64,000 nucleotides of DNA from Curtobacterium sp. 9128. Its GTDB lineage: Bacteria > Actinomycetota > Actinomycetes > Actinomycetales > Microbacteriaceae. Shown here in pieces: positions 16,674 to 25,554 of the stretch. The notes under the pieces are model-generated. The model was not told where the DNA came from and did not search any database. It worked only from the letters and a program-made list of their open reading frames with translations. The stretch's first letter is position 1; the number at the start of each line of letters is the position of its first letter. The DNA lies in assembly GCF_900086645.1 (NCBI RefSeq), contig NZ_LT576451.1, positions 124,001 to 188,000 of the forward strand, in the 5' to 3' direction. The position numbers and the translations under genes are program-made.

Positions 16674-17819
16674 TCAGGAGCCCATCGTGGCGGACCACTT
16701 GGCGGCGAGGACCTTCGATGCCGCTGCGACCTGGTCGTCGGTCAGCTCGACGTAGTCCTTCGGCGCGCCACCGGCGGCGTCGAGGGCGTCCTGGTCGACC
16801 TTTCCGGACTTCTCGAGTGCGGCGAGCGTCGACGGGAAGGCACCGGCCTGCAGGTAGAGGTTCTGTACGTCGGCGCTGGCGATCCACTCCTGCCACAGGC
16901 GGGCCGCCGCGGGGTGGGGGGCGTCCTTGTTGATGGCCTGCGAGTAGTACGAGCCGAGCGCCTGACCCTTCGGGACGACGGTCTTCCAGTTCTTGTTCCC
17001 ACTCGTCCCCGCAGCAGGGCCCCACGCCAGGTTGTTGTACGACCACTGGACCACGACGGGGGTCTCCCCAGAGGCGACCGTGGCCTGCGTCGGCAGCACG
17101 TTCTGGAAGTTGCCGGCCTGCTTGAGCTTGCCGAAGTACTCGACGCCCTTGGTGATGTCGTCGGCCGAGCCGCCGTTCTCGAGCGCCGCCAGGTACACGG
17201 CGGACGCTGCCTGGTTCGCCTGCGTCGGGTCGCCCGAGATCGAGACCTTGCCCTTGTACTCGGAGCCGAGCAGGTCGTCCAGGTCCTTCGGGGCCGACTT
17301 GATCTTCGAGGAGTCGTAGCCGATCGACATGAGGCCCGTGTAGTCACGCGTCCACTTGCCGTCCGCGTCCTTCAGGTTCGTCGGGATGTCGCTCCAGTTC
17401 GCGACCTTGTAGTCCGTGAGCAGGTCGAGGTTCTGCTGCATGACGGCGTTGCCGAGGTCGAGCACGTCCGGTGCCGTCGACTGGCCCTTCTGCGACTTCA
17501 CGGCGGCGACCTCGTCGGCGCTCGACCCGTTCGGGTTCGCGGAGTTGACCGTGATGCCGTACTTCTTGGTGAAGCCGTCGATGATCTTGCCGTAGTTCGC
17601 CCACGACGGCGGCAGCGCGATGACGTTGAGCTGCCCCTCCGCCTTCGCTGCCTTGACGAGGGCGTCCATGCCGCCGGCGCTCTCGGCGCTCGTGGCGGTC
17701 TTCCAGTCGGCGTCGCCGCCGCTGCCGGTGGACGCGGAGCTCGTCGCGGAGCAGCCGGCGAGGGTGACGACTGCGGCTGCGGCCAGGGCGAGGCCGGCCA
17801 GGGTGCGCTTGTACTGCAC
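16674..17819 (-). CDS. ABC transporter substrate-binding lipoprotein
   Basis: 381 residues. The lipobox LAGC places the lipidated cysteine at residue 23 after a short basic signal peptide. The mature protein is an extracellular family-1 binding protein (PotD/FbpA-like) with TAPDVLDLGNAVMQQ and YKGKVSISGDPTQANQAASA. GTG start at 17819. First gene of a four-gene importer operon (binding protein, two permeases, ATPase). Spermidine/putrescine, iron or phosphonate-type ligands are all possible. Confidence 0.9.
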   Translation of the reverse strand: MQYKRTLAGLALAAAAVVTLAGCSATSSASTGSGGDADWKTATSAESAGGMDALVKAAKAEGQLNVIALPPSWANYGKIIDGFTKKYGITVNSANPNGSSADEVAAVKSQKGQSTAPDVLDLGNAVMQQNLDLLTDYKVANWSDIPTNLKDADGKWTRDYTGLMSIGYDSSKIKSAPKDLDDLLGSEYKGKVSISGDPTQANQAASAVYLAALENGGSADDITKGVEYFGKLKQAGNFQNVLPTQATVASGETPVVVQWSYNNLAWGPAAGTSGNKNWKTVVPKGQALGSYYSQAINKDAPHPAAARLWQEWIASADVQNLYLQAGAFPSTLAALEKSGKVDQDALDAAGGAPKDYVELTDDQVAAASKVLAAKWSATMGS

Positions 17820-18004
17820 GGGGAGGTGCCTTTCGGGTGGCGTTCGGTGTGACGTCCTGTGGTGCGCCGCCGTCGCGTTCGGTGCTGCGGCCGGCGCCTT
17901 GTCCGGTGTTGCGTTCGGGATGATCGTGGACGCGGCCGGTTTCGCGTTCGTGCTGCGACGGTGAACGGTGGCGGAACGTCGGGGAGCGGTTGTACGTTCG
18001 GCCT

Positions 18005-18442
18005 GTGGAGTTCACGACGACGGTGCTGCAGGCACGAAAGACGGCGACGGGCCTGCCCGTGCCGGCCGAGGTCATCGACGCGCTCGGGTCGGGGAAGCGC
18101 CCGCCGGTGGTGGTCACCCTGAACGGCGGGTACACCTACCGGTCGACGGTGGGCGTGATGAACGAGCAGTTCCTCGTCCCGCTCTCGGCCGAACACCGTG
18201 CGGCGTCAGGCCTCGCCGCGGGCGACACCGTCACCGTCTCGCTCGTGGTCGATGCACAACCCCGGACCGTGGACCTGCCGGAGGACCTGGCGGCAGCGCT
18301 GACCGAGGCGGGCGTCCGTGCGGCGTTCGACACGCTGTCGAACTCCCGGCAGCGGGCGCTCGTCGACCCGGTGGTACAGGCCAAGGCACCGGAGACCCGA
18401 CTCCGTCGTATCGAGAAGGCCGTGGAGTCACTGCGCACCTGA
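18005..18442 (+). CDS. DUF1905/YdeI-like protein
   Basis: 145 residues. The N-terminal DUF1905 barrel (EFTTTVLQARKTATGLPVPA...VVVTLNGGYTYRSTV) is followed by a small helical YdeI-type tail (LSNSRQRALVDPVVQAKAPE, then TRLRRIEKAV). The GTG at 18005 has TACGTT (-10) 6 bp upstream, consistent with leaderless initiation; a TTG at 17990 is the alternative. Divergent from the ABC operon. The molecular role of the family is unknown. Confidence 0.82.
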   Translation: MEFTTTVLQARKTATGLPVPAEVIDALGSGKRPPVVVTLNGGYTYRSTVGVMNEQFLVPLSAEHRAASGLAAGDTVTVSLVVDAQPRTVDLPEDLAAALTEAGVRAAFDTLSNSRQRALVDPVVQAKAPETRLRRIEKAVESLRT

Positions 18443-18468
18443 GTGGGGCGTGCCGCGGGGGTGGATCA

Positions 18469-18555
18469 AATCGCGCGTAGGGGGCCGAATCGCGCGTAGG
18501 AGGCCCGATGTTTCGGCTCTCTACGCGCTATTCGGCTTTCTCCTACACGCGCGAT
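18469..18555. repeat. Palindromic repeat cluster, CGCGCGTAGGAGG family (copy 1)
   Basis: Two forward units (ATCGCGCGTAGGGGGCCGA and ATCGCGCGTAGGAGGCCCGA) face two inverted units (TCGGCTCTCTACGCGC, TCGGCTTTCTCCTACACGCG) around a short centre. The arrangement is forward-forward-loop-reverse-reverse. It fills the gap after the DUF1905 gene. Related clusters are at 20399, 27070 and 28068. Confidence 0.85.
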
Positions 18556-18634
18556 GGGTTCGGTCGCGCGCCCGGGAACCTGTCGGATCGTTCGGGGAGA
18601 GTCCTGCTCCCGCCGATCACTCGCGAAGGACCCC

Positions 18635-19252
18635 GTGACCGACACGCTCGAGCAAACCCCCGCCCGCCCGACCCCCAGCACAGTCGAACGCCCCACGCGC
18701 CCCGCCGCACGCGCGATCGGTTCGTTGATCTTCCTGTCCCGATGGCTGCAGGCGCCGCTCTACCTCGGGCTCATCGTGGCGCAGATCGTCTACGTCGTCG
18801 TCTTCATGGTCGAGCTCTGGCACCTCGCCGAGACGGTCATCGCCGACCCGTCGCACATCGACGAGGCGACCATCATGCTCTCGGTGCTCGGGCTGATCGA
18901 TGTCGTGATGATCGCGAACCTGCTCATCATGGTGATCATCGGCGGCTACGAGACGTTCGTGTCCCGCGTCAACGTCGACGGGCACCCGGACCAGCCCGAG
19001 TGGCTCTCGCATGTGAACGCGAACGTCCTCAAGGTGAAGCTCGCGATGGCGATCATCGGCATCTCGTCGATCCACCTGCTCAAGACGTTCATCGCGGTCG
19101 GCGACCTCGGCCGCGCGGGCGGCGGAGCGCTCGCCGGCGAGAGCTACACGTCAGAGGGCGTGCTGTGGCAGGTCGTCATCCACATGGTGTTCATCGTCTC
19201 CGCGGTCGCCCTGGCGTTCATCGACCGGATCTCCCGCCGGAAGGCCCACTGA
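18635..19252 (+). CDS. UPF0114/TIGR00645 family membrane protein
   Basis: 205 residues with about four membrane helices. FLSRWLQAPLYLGLIVAQIV, LIDVVMIANLLIMVIIGGYE and LKVKLAMAIIGISSIHLLK are characteristic of the YqhA/UPF0114 family. The GTG at 18635 has AAGGA five bases upstream, which decides against the longer frame running into the repeat cluster. Its last 35 bp overlap the end of the convergent gene on the other strand. Function unknown. Confidence 0.9.
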   Translation: MTDTLEQTPARPTPSTVERPTRPAARAIGSLIFLSRWLQAPLYLGLIVAQIVYVVVFMVELWHLAETVIADPSHIDEATIMLSVLGLIDVVMIANLLIMVIIGGYETFVSRVNVDGHPDQPEWLSHVNANVLKVKLAMAIIGISSIHLLKTFIAVGDLGRAGGGALAGESYTSEGVLWQVVIHMVFIVSAVALAFIDRISRRKAH

Positions 19253-20273
19253 CCCGGCCCGACGACGCACCAATCCGACCCGACGGCGCCGGAGTCGGAG
19301 TCGGCGTGCGTCCGGCGACATCGCGAGCACTGTGAACGGGTCGCGCCGGGCAGGGCAGGCCGGCCGCACGAAGCCGACCGGTCAGCGCGTCGAGATCGAA
19401 CAGATCGCGCCATTCGAGCCGGACCACCGTGCGCACCCCTGGCACCGTCAAGAGGTCTTCGTGACGCCGCTTCTCGTCGATGAAGACCTGATCCGGTGTC
19501 CGGCCGTTGCGGAAGGCGGCATCCGTGTACTTGGCGCGACCGTCGATCTCGATGACGACGCCCTGTTCGGGGAACCAGAAGTCGACGGCGTAGCGATGCC
19601 CGCGCACCACGAACTCCTGTTGGAGGACCGGGGAGGGCAGGTTGAGCTCACGGAACACGACCCGTGCCAGCGATTCAGCCGGCGATCCCGATCGCCCGTC
19701 GGCGAGTTCGATCGACAGGCTTGCGGCGAGACGCCCACGGTGGTGTGGCAGGCCGTTCAAGGACCGCGTCAGTTGTCGTTTCGTGACGCCTCGCCGAAGG
19801 GCTGCGTCCGCCACCATCACGGTCTGGCGGATGTCTCCGGTGAGGGCGATGTCCGCGACGGTCCGCGACAGACTCGTCACCGAGAGCCCCTCGTGCCGAA
19901 CGACATCGTCGGATGTGATCGGCCGTGTGTGGAGCGCGAGTGACACGGTTCTGGCCCGGTACTGGCTCTTCGGCACCGTCAGGTGCACGTCCTCTGGCCA
20001 CGGACCGAGCCAAGGGAGCCCGTGGATGGCGGCCGCGGACGCGTGCGACGCCACCGCCGCTGCACTTCGCCGCCCGAGTCTGGCGTAGACCCGCGTGACG
20101 TACCGCCGACGTGCTCCGGCCGCATCCCACTCGGCACCGCGCACGAACGCGTTCGGACCGACGCGAACGAGGCGGTCGGGCCCGTCGCCCGCGGCTCGTC
20201 GGCGCATGGCGGAACCCGATCGTCCGGGTTCGCGCATCTCGTTCGCACGGAAGATTGCGAGTGGTCGTTCCAT
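19218..20273 (-). CDS. AbiEi-like/DUF559 endonuclease-fold protein
   Basis: 351 residues. The N-terminal half (LVRVGPNAFVRGAEWDAAG, ASHASAAAIHGLPWLGPWPE) resembles the winged-helix region of AbiEi-type antitoxins. The C-terminal half has a PD-(D/E)XK-type core: RELNLPSPVLQQEFVVRGHR, YAVDFWFPEQGVVIEIDGRA and FIDEKRRHEDLL. Such fusions are common orphan genes in actinobacteria; defence or DNA repair roles have been suggested but not shown. The low-complexity tail (RTPTPTPAPSGR) runs into the end of the convergent UPF0114 gene. Confidence 0.75.
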   Translation of the reverse strand: MERPLAIFRANEMREPGRSGSAMRRRAAGDGPDRLVRVGPNAFVRGAEWDAAGARRRYVTRVYARLGRRSAAAVASHASAAAIHGLPWLGPWPEDVHLTVPKSQYRARTVSLALHTRPITSDDVVRHEGLSVTSLSRTVADIALTGDIRQTVMVADAALRRGVTKRQLTRSLNGLPHHRGRLAASLSIELADGRSGSPAESLARVVFRELNLPSPVLQQEFVVRGHRYAVDFWFPEQGVVIEIDGRAKYTDAAFRNGRTPDQVFIDEKRRHEDLLTVPGVRTVVRLEWRDLFDLDALTGRLRAAGLPCPARPVHSARDVAGRTPTPTPAPSGRIGASSGRVSGPSGGRSGR

Positions 20274-20398
20274 GCCCCCACGATCGCGGCCGGACACGAG
20301 GCGGACCGCACAGAACGCGGCAACTGTGGACGAGCCTCCAGGCTGCCGCCTCTGTGCAGGGATGACGTTCCTGCCCATCGCCCGGGCGATGGAAAGCA

Positions 20399-20484
20399 CT
20401 TTCGCGCGTAGGAGGTCGGAACAACCGACCTCCTACGCGCGTTTCGGCCTCCCACGCGCGAAACAGCTGCCTACGCGCGAAACG
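20399..20484. repeat. Palindromic repeat cluster, CGCGCGTAGGAGG family (copy 2)
   Basis: One forward unit (TTCGCGCGTAGGAGGTCGG) faces three consecutive inverted units (CCGACCTCCTACGCGCGTTT, CGGCCTCCCACGCGCGAAA and CAGCTGCCTACGCGCGAAA). The central pair forms a near-perfect 19-bp hairpin. It lies upstream of the DUF559 gene and past the mannosidase stop. Confidence 0.85.
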
Positions 20485-20563
20485 CCCCCACGCACGCGGA
20501 GCTGCCACCCCGCGCGACACGACGCCGGACGAGCGCACCCGTGCCCGTCCGGCGTCGCGGTCC

Positions 20564-23500
20564 CTACGCCCGCTGCACCCGCAGCGTGACGATCTCGAAC
20601 GGCCGCAGCGTCAGCGACACGGGCGAGCCCGCGTCCCACGACGCGCCGAGCGGCCGCTCGAGCAGGTCCACCTGCGCCACCGAGGCGACGTCGAACCCGA
20701 AGTCCACGCCGACGTCCGTGGCACGACCGCCGAGTCCCTCGTAGAGCCGCACGATGACGTCCCCCGACCGGTCCTCGGCGAGCTTCACGGCCTCGACGAA
20801 CACCTGCGGCGACGACACGACGACGAGCGGTGCCACCGAAGCCGAACCGGCGACGGTGCGCACCGGCAGGTTGAGCCGGTACCCGGAGTCGGCGGCGTCC
20901 AGCACCGACTCACCGACGCGCAGCACCGTGCGGAACACGTGGTGCCCCTGGTCGGCGTGGGGGTCGGGGAACGTCGGGCCGCGGAGGAGCGACTCGCGGA
21001 CGAGCGTCGTCGTCCCGCCGTCGGCACGCGTCGACCGGGTGATGTCGTGCCCGTAGGTCGAGTCGTTCGCGACGGCGACACCGAACCCGGGCTCGGCGAC
21101 GTGCACCCACCGGTGCGCCGAGGTCTCGAACCGGGCGAAGTCCCACGAGGTGTTCTGGTGGGTCGGCCGGTCGATGTGCCCGAACTGGATCTCGCTCGAG
21201 GCGACGCTGGCCCGCACGTCGAGCGGGAACGCCAGCTTCAGGAGCTTCTGCTGCTCGTGCCAGTCGACCTCGGTCTCGATGGTGAGCTCCGGTTGTCCGG
21301 CGACGGCCGAGTAGCGCGTGGTCACGGTCGACGAGCCGACCGGACGGACCACGACGAGCGAGTCCCCCTCGACCGACACCGACGTGGCCGACAGGGCGTT
21401 CCCGTTGCGCTGGTACGCGCGGTCGATGTCCCACGCCTCCCACTGGTTCGGGGTGTCGCGGAACACGGTGTACTCCGCGGCGACCGTCCCGGGCGCGATG
21501 GCGTCGCGTCCGGTCGCGTGCTCGACGAACGACACGACGTGGCCGGCCGCGTCGACGGTCGCGACGACCGCACCGGTGTCGAACACGAAGTGGTCGCCGG
21601 AGCGGACGGGAGGCACGTCTTCCGGCTCCGAGCCGAGGGAACCACCCAGGGCGGTTGCGTCCCCCGCACTGACGGGCGACGCATTGAACCGCACGACGGT
21701 CCCGTCGGTCGAGCCGCCCGCGAGCGCGGTCGTCGCGGTGCCGATCAGCCCCTCGAGCGTCTCGGCGACGAGCCGGTAGTTCTCCTCGGCGTTCTCGTAG
21801 ACCCACGCGATCGAGGAGCCGGGCAGGATGTCGTGGAACTGCTGCAGCAGGACGGTGTGCCATGCCTCTTCGAGCTGCTCGTAGGGGTAGTCGAGCCCGA
21901 GGCGCACGGCAGCGGTCGCCGCCCAGAGTTCGGCCTCGCGGAGCAGGTGCTCGGAGCGTCGGTTGCCCTGCTTCGTGCGGATCTGCGACGTGTAGGTCCC
22001 GCGGTGGAACTCGAGGTACATCTCGCCGGACCAGACGCCGGGGACCGGGAGCTCCTGCTCGAGCTGCTCGAACACCTGCGCCGGCGTCCCGAGGTCGACG
22101 CGGGGCGAGCCGTCCAGGTCGTGCTGACGGTGGGCTGCTGCGACCATCTCGCGCGTGGGACCACCGCCGCCGTCGCCGAAGCCGTAGAGCAGCATCGACG
22201 TGTTCGCCGTGCCGCGCTCCTTGTTCTGCCGCTCCCCGCGGTGCAGGTCGGCGGGCGAGACGTCGGAGTTGTACGTGTCCGCCGGGGGCAGGTGTGTCAG
22301 GATGCGGGAGCCGTCGATCCCCTCCCAGTGGAACGAGGTGTGCGGGATGACGTTCGTCTCGTTCCACGAGGGCTTCTGCGTGACGAACCACTTCGACCCG
22401 GCTGCCCGGACGATCTGCGGCAGCGCCCCGGTGTACCCGAACGAGTCCGGGAGCCATGCCTCCGGGGTGTCGATGCCGAACTCCTCGAGGAAGAACCGCT
22501 TGCCCGCGACGAACTGCCGGGCGAGCGCCTCACCGCCGGGCAGGTTCGTGTCCGACTCGACCCACATGCCGCCGACCGGGATCCACCGTCCTTCGGCGAC
22601 CCGCTGCTTGATGCGCGCGAAGATCGACGGGTACTCGTCCCGGATCCACGCGTACTGCTGGGCTGAAGAACACGCGAAGGTGAAGTCGGGATCGCGGTCC
22701 ATCAGGTCGAGCACGTTCGAGAACGTCCTGGCGCACTTGCGCTTCGTCTCGCGCACCGGCCAGAGCCAGGCGGAGTCGATGTGGGCGTGCCCGACGGCGA
22801 TCGCCCGGTGCGCCGCTCCACTCGCGGGGACCGACAGCACCGGTGCCAGGACGGCTCGGGTGGCTGCGGCCGTCCCGGCGACGTCGTCCGGGTCGAGCGC
22901 ATCGGCGGCACGCTCGAGCGCCCGGAGGATGTCCGCGCCACGGGTGCCGTCGGTCGGCAGCTCCGCCATGAGCCCGCGGAGCACCCAGAAGTCCTGCTGG
23001 AGCTCCCACACCGTGTCGTCGCGCTCGACGACCTCGAGCGCGCGGAGCCGGTAGATCGGCTTGTCGCCGGCGGTCGTCCGGGAGCCGAGCGGCGTCGCAC
23101 CCTGGAAGGAGTCGCCGCCGATGTCCGGGTTCGCCCCGGCCTCGACGTAGAGCTCGAACGACTCACCTGGTCCGACGGCGAGCGGCACGGCGTTGTTCCG
23201 CGGCTCGATGGCCTTGATCGTGGTGCCGTCCGGCCGGTACGCGAGTCCCTCGGCCTGGAACCCGGGGTGGCGCTTCGTGAACCCGAGGTCGACGAGCAGC
23301 TCGGCGGTGGTGCCGTCAGCGGTGCCGAAGCCCTCGGGCACCGTACCCGTCACCTTGAACCACGTCGTGCCCCACGGCCGTCCGCCCCACGCCGAGCCCA
23401 CCGTGAACGGCGTGAACTCCTGCGTGACGGCGTCGGCGAACGGCACGGGTTCGTCGGGCACCTCCCACGCCGTCACCGTCACGGGTGCCGACCGGCGGTG

Positions 23501-23572
23501 GACCGCCGGGTCGATCCGGTCGCGGACGAGGCGGGCGATGCGGGCCTCGACGAGCGGTTCGTCCTTGTGCAT
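20564..23572 (-). CDS. GH38 alpha-mannosidase
   Basis: A 1002-residue glycoside hydrolase that removes alpha-mannosyl residues. The GH38 zinc site and nucleophile are visible: HAHIDSAWLW (H262, H264, D266), then EAWLPDSFGYTGALPQ with the nucleophile at D376, preceded by VGGMWVESDTNLPGGEALAR. C-terminal beta-sandwich domains follow. No signal peptide, so cytoplasmic. ATG 23572 is preceded by AAAGGAAG. It ends a binding protein-permease-permease-GH38 operon, so imported mannosides are likely cleaved inside the cell. Confidence 0.96.
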   Translation of the reverse strand: MHKDEPLVEARIARLVRDRIDPAVHRRSAPVTVTAWEVPDEPVPFADAVTQEFTPFTVGSAWGGRPWGTTWFKVTGTVPEGFGTADGTTAELLVDLGFTKRHPGFQAEGLAYRPDGTTIKAIEPRNNAVPLAVGPGESFELYVEAGANPDIGGDSFQGATPLGSRTTAGDKPIYRLRALEVVERDDTVWELQQDFWVLRGLMAELPTDGTRGADILRALERAADALDPDDVAGTAAATRAVLAPVLSVPASGAAHRAIAVGHAHIDSAWLWPVRETKRKCARTFSNVLDLMDRDPDFTFACSSAQQYAWIRDEYPSIFARIKQRVAEGRWIPVGGMWVESDTNLPGGEALARQFVAGKRFFLEEFGIDTPEAWLPDSFGYTGALPQIVRAAGSKWFVTQKPSWNETNVIPHTSFHWEGIDGSRILTHLPPADTYNSDVSPADLHRGERQNKERGTANTSMLLYGFGDGGGGPTREMVAAAHRQHDLDGSPRVDLGTPAQVFEQLEQELPVPGVWSGEMYLEFHRGTYTSQIRTKQGNRRSEHLLREAELWAATAAVRLGLDYPYEQLEEAWHTVLLQQFHDILPGSSIAWVYENAEENYRLVAETLEGLIGTATTALAGGSTDGTVVRFNASPVSAGDATALGGSLGSEPEDVPPVRSGDHFVFDTGAVVATVDAAGHVVSFVEHATGRDAIAPGTVAAEYTVFRDTPNQWEAWDIDRAYQRNGNALSATSVSVEGDSLVVVRPVGSSTVTTRYSAVAGQPELTIETEVDWHEQQKLLKLAFPLDVRASVASSEIQFGHIDRPTHQNTSWDFARFETSAHRWVHVAEPGFGVAVANDSTYGHDITRSTRADGGTTTLVRESLLRGPTFPDPHADQGHHVFRTVLRVGESVLDAADSGYRLNLPVRTVAGSASVAPLVVVSSPQVFVEAVKLAEDRSGDVIVRLYEGLGGRATDVGVDFGFDVASVAQVDLLERPLGASWDAGSPVSLTLRPFEIVTLRVQRA

Positions 23573-23601
23573 GGAGTTGCTTCCTTTCGCAGGGAGTTCG
23601 A

Positions 23602-24498
23602 TCAGCCCTTGATGCCGCCGGCGAGGGCGTTGCCGCCGCCGAGGCCTCGAGAGACGACCACGTAGAGCGCGATCACGGGCACGGAGTAGAGGATCGAGAA
23701 CGCCGCGAGCTGCCCGTACGCCACGGCGCCGTACTGCCCGAAGAAGTTGAAGATGCTCACCGCGGCGGGCACCTTGTCGGGCGACAGGAGCAGGACGAAG
23801 GGGACGAAGAAGTTCCCCCACGCCTGGATGAACACGAAGATGAACACCACGGCGATCCCGGGGCGCATGAGCGGCACGACGATGCGCGTCAGCGTCGTCA
23901 TCATCGAGGCGCCGTCGGTCCACGCCGCCTCCTCGAGCGAGATCGGCACGGAGTCCATGAAGTTCTTCGCCATCCAGATCGCCATCGGCAGGCTGGACGC
24001 GGCGAGGAAGAAGATGCAGCCCCACACGTTGTCGATCAGGTTGAGCGACACGAACAGGCTGTAGACGGGCACCATCATCGCCGTGATCGGCAGGCAGGTG
24101 CCGAACAGGATCCCGTAGAGGAACGGCTTGTTCACCCGCATCTTGTACCGGGACAGCGGGTACGCCGCCAGCAGCGCGACGACCACCGTGATGAGCGCGC
24201 ACCCGCCGGAGAGCAGCAGGCTGTTCGCGAGCGGGATGAACGACAGCTCCGGTGTGAGCACCTTCGTGAAGTTGTCGAGCGTGAGCTGCGACGGCACCTT
24301 CACCGACAGTGAGGCGTTCGCGTCGACCGATGCGAGCACGAGCCACAGCAGCGGCACCGCGAAGCAGATCGCCACGATGAGCAGCACGATGTTCGACACC
24401 CAGCGCATGGTCCGCCCGCGGGGCGAGGTCATGTGCAGCGCACCGGGAGCGGTCACGGATCGGGTGGTCGTGTCGGGACGAGCAGCGGTGATCGCCAT
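23602..24498 (-). CDS. Sugar ABC transporter permease (MalG/LacG-like)
   Basis: 298 residues, six predicted membrane helices, EAA motif EEAAWTDGASMMTTLTRIVV followed by PLMRPGI. Its ATG shares one base with the stop of the preceding permease. CUT1-family importer; the ATPase is not encoded here, as is usual when a shared MsiK-type ATPase serves many sugar importers. Confidence 0.93.
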   Translation of the reverse strand: MAITAARPDTTTRSVTAPGALHMTSPRGRTMRWVSNIVLLIVAICFAVPLLWLVLASVDANASLSVKVPSQLTLDNFTKVLTPELSFIPLANSLLLSGGCALITVVVALLAAYPLSRYKMRVNKPFLYGILFGTCLPITAMMVPVYSLFVSLNLIDNVWGCIFFLAASSLPMAIWMAKNFMDSVPISLEEAAWTDGASMMTTLTRIVVPLMRPGIAVVFIFVFIQAWGNFFVPFVLLLSPDKVPAAVSIFNFFGQYGAVAYGQLAAFSILYSVPVIALYVVVSRGLGGGNALAGGIKG

Positions 24499-25448
24499 CA
24501 GTCCACCTCCGGCTTCAGCGCCCGGATGTAGACGATCGAGAAGAGCGCCCCCACCACGAGCAGGATGGTCGCGATCGCGGTCCCGAAGCCGAGCTGCGAG
24601 AACTTGAACGCCTCCTGGTACGCCAGGATCGGCAGGGTCGACGAGTCCGTTCCCGGACCGCCGGCGGTCATCACGTAGATGAGGGTGAACACCGACAGCG
24701 TCTGCAGCGTCGTCAGCATGAGGTTGGTGGAGATGGACCGCCGGATGACCGGGAGCGTGATGTAGACGAGGCGCTGCCAGCCGGTGGCGCCGTCGACCTC
24801 GGCCGACTCGGTGATCTCCTCGGGGACCTCCTGGACGGCGGCGGAGTACACGAGCATCGAGAACGCGGTGCCGCGCCAGATGTTCGCCAGGATGATGCTG
24901 AGCATCGGGAGCGCGTACAGCCAGTTCGGCCCGGTGATCCCGATCAGCCCGAGGAACGAGTTGAGCGTGCCCTTGTCGTTGAAGAACGCGTACGCGGCGA
25001 ACGCGGCGACGATCTCCGGCAGGACCCAGGCGGCGACGACGAAGGTGCCGACGAGCCCGCGGATGACCTTGTTGGCGTTCCGCATGAGGAGCGCGAGCCC
25101 GAGGCCGACGACGTTCTGGCCGACGACGGCCGAGGCGATGAGGAAGACCAGCGTCAGGACGACCGACTTCGGGAAGTCCTTGTCCTGGAACAGGTCGATG
25201 TAGTTCTTGAAGCCGATGAACTGCTGGTTCGCGGCGCCGGCGCCGGTCAGTGCGGAGTTCGTGAACGACCCGTAGAACGACGAGATCACGGGGCCGAGCA
25301 GGAAGATGACGAGGAGGACCACCGCGGGGAGGAGCGGGACCGCTCGTCCCACGTTCCGCAGTGGGCGCCGCTTGCGCGGCACGGGTGGGTCGGTGCGCTT
25401 CGGCGAACCGGGCGCCGACAGCGTCGGCGCGATCGGGGTGCTGGTCAT
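24498..25448 (-). CDS. Sugar ABC transporter permease (MalF/LacF-like)
   Basis: 316 residues with an N-terminal Pro/Arg-rich cytoplasmic tail and six membrane helices. The coupling motif is ITESAEVDGATGWQRLVYIT (then LPVIRR). It starts about 100 bp after the binding-protein gene, behind a strong hairpin, and shares one base with the next permease. Confidence 0.93.
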   Translation of the reverse strand: MTSTPIAPTLSAPGSPKRTDPPVPRKRRPLRNVGRAVPLLPAVVLLVIFLLGPVISSFYGSFTNSALTGAGAANQQFIGFKNYIDLFQDKDFPKSVVLTLVFLIASAVVGQNVVGLGLALLMRNANKVIRGLVGTFVVAAWVLPEIVAAFAAYAFFNDKGTLNSFLGLIGITGPNWLYALPMLSIILANIWRGTAFSMLVYSAAVQEVPEEITESAEVDGATGWQRLVYITLPVIRRSISTNLMLTTLQTLSVFTLIYVMTAGGPGTDSSTLPILAYQEAFKFSQLGFGTAIATILLVVGALFSIVYIRALKPEVD

Positions 25449-25495
25449 GCGGGTGCCGCCTTCATGGGGTGCTGACGGAGCTCAAAAGGGGAGAG

Positions 25496-25542
25496 ACGGA
25501 CTGGAGGCTCGGGGCACGTGGCGAGCCGTGCCTCCAGTCCGT
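25496..25542. terminator. Intercistronic hairpin of the GGAGGCTCGG family
   Basis: ACGGACTGGAGGCTCGG (25496-25512) faces CGTGCCTCCAGTCCGT (25527-25542), one mismatch, short loop. It lies between the binding-protein stop (25555) and the first permease start (25448). Such hairpins often protect or terminate part of the transcript, giving more binding protein than permease. Confidence 0.75.
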
Positions 25543-25554
25543 CATGTGGTCACG

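Noticed and set aside
17830..17965. CCGAACGC repeats upstream of the ABC importer as an operator array
   Set aside because: Three or four 8-mers with irregular spacing in GC-rich DNA are not distinguishable from chance.
18554..18634. Longer N-terminus for the UPF0114 protein (start 18554)
   Set aside because: The extra 27 residues come from the repeat cluster side, whereas GTG 18635 has a proper AAGGA site.
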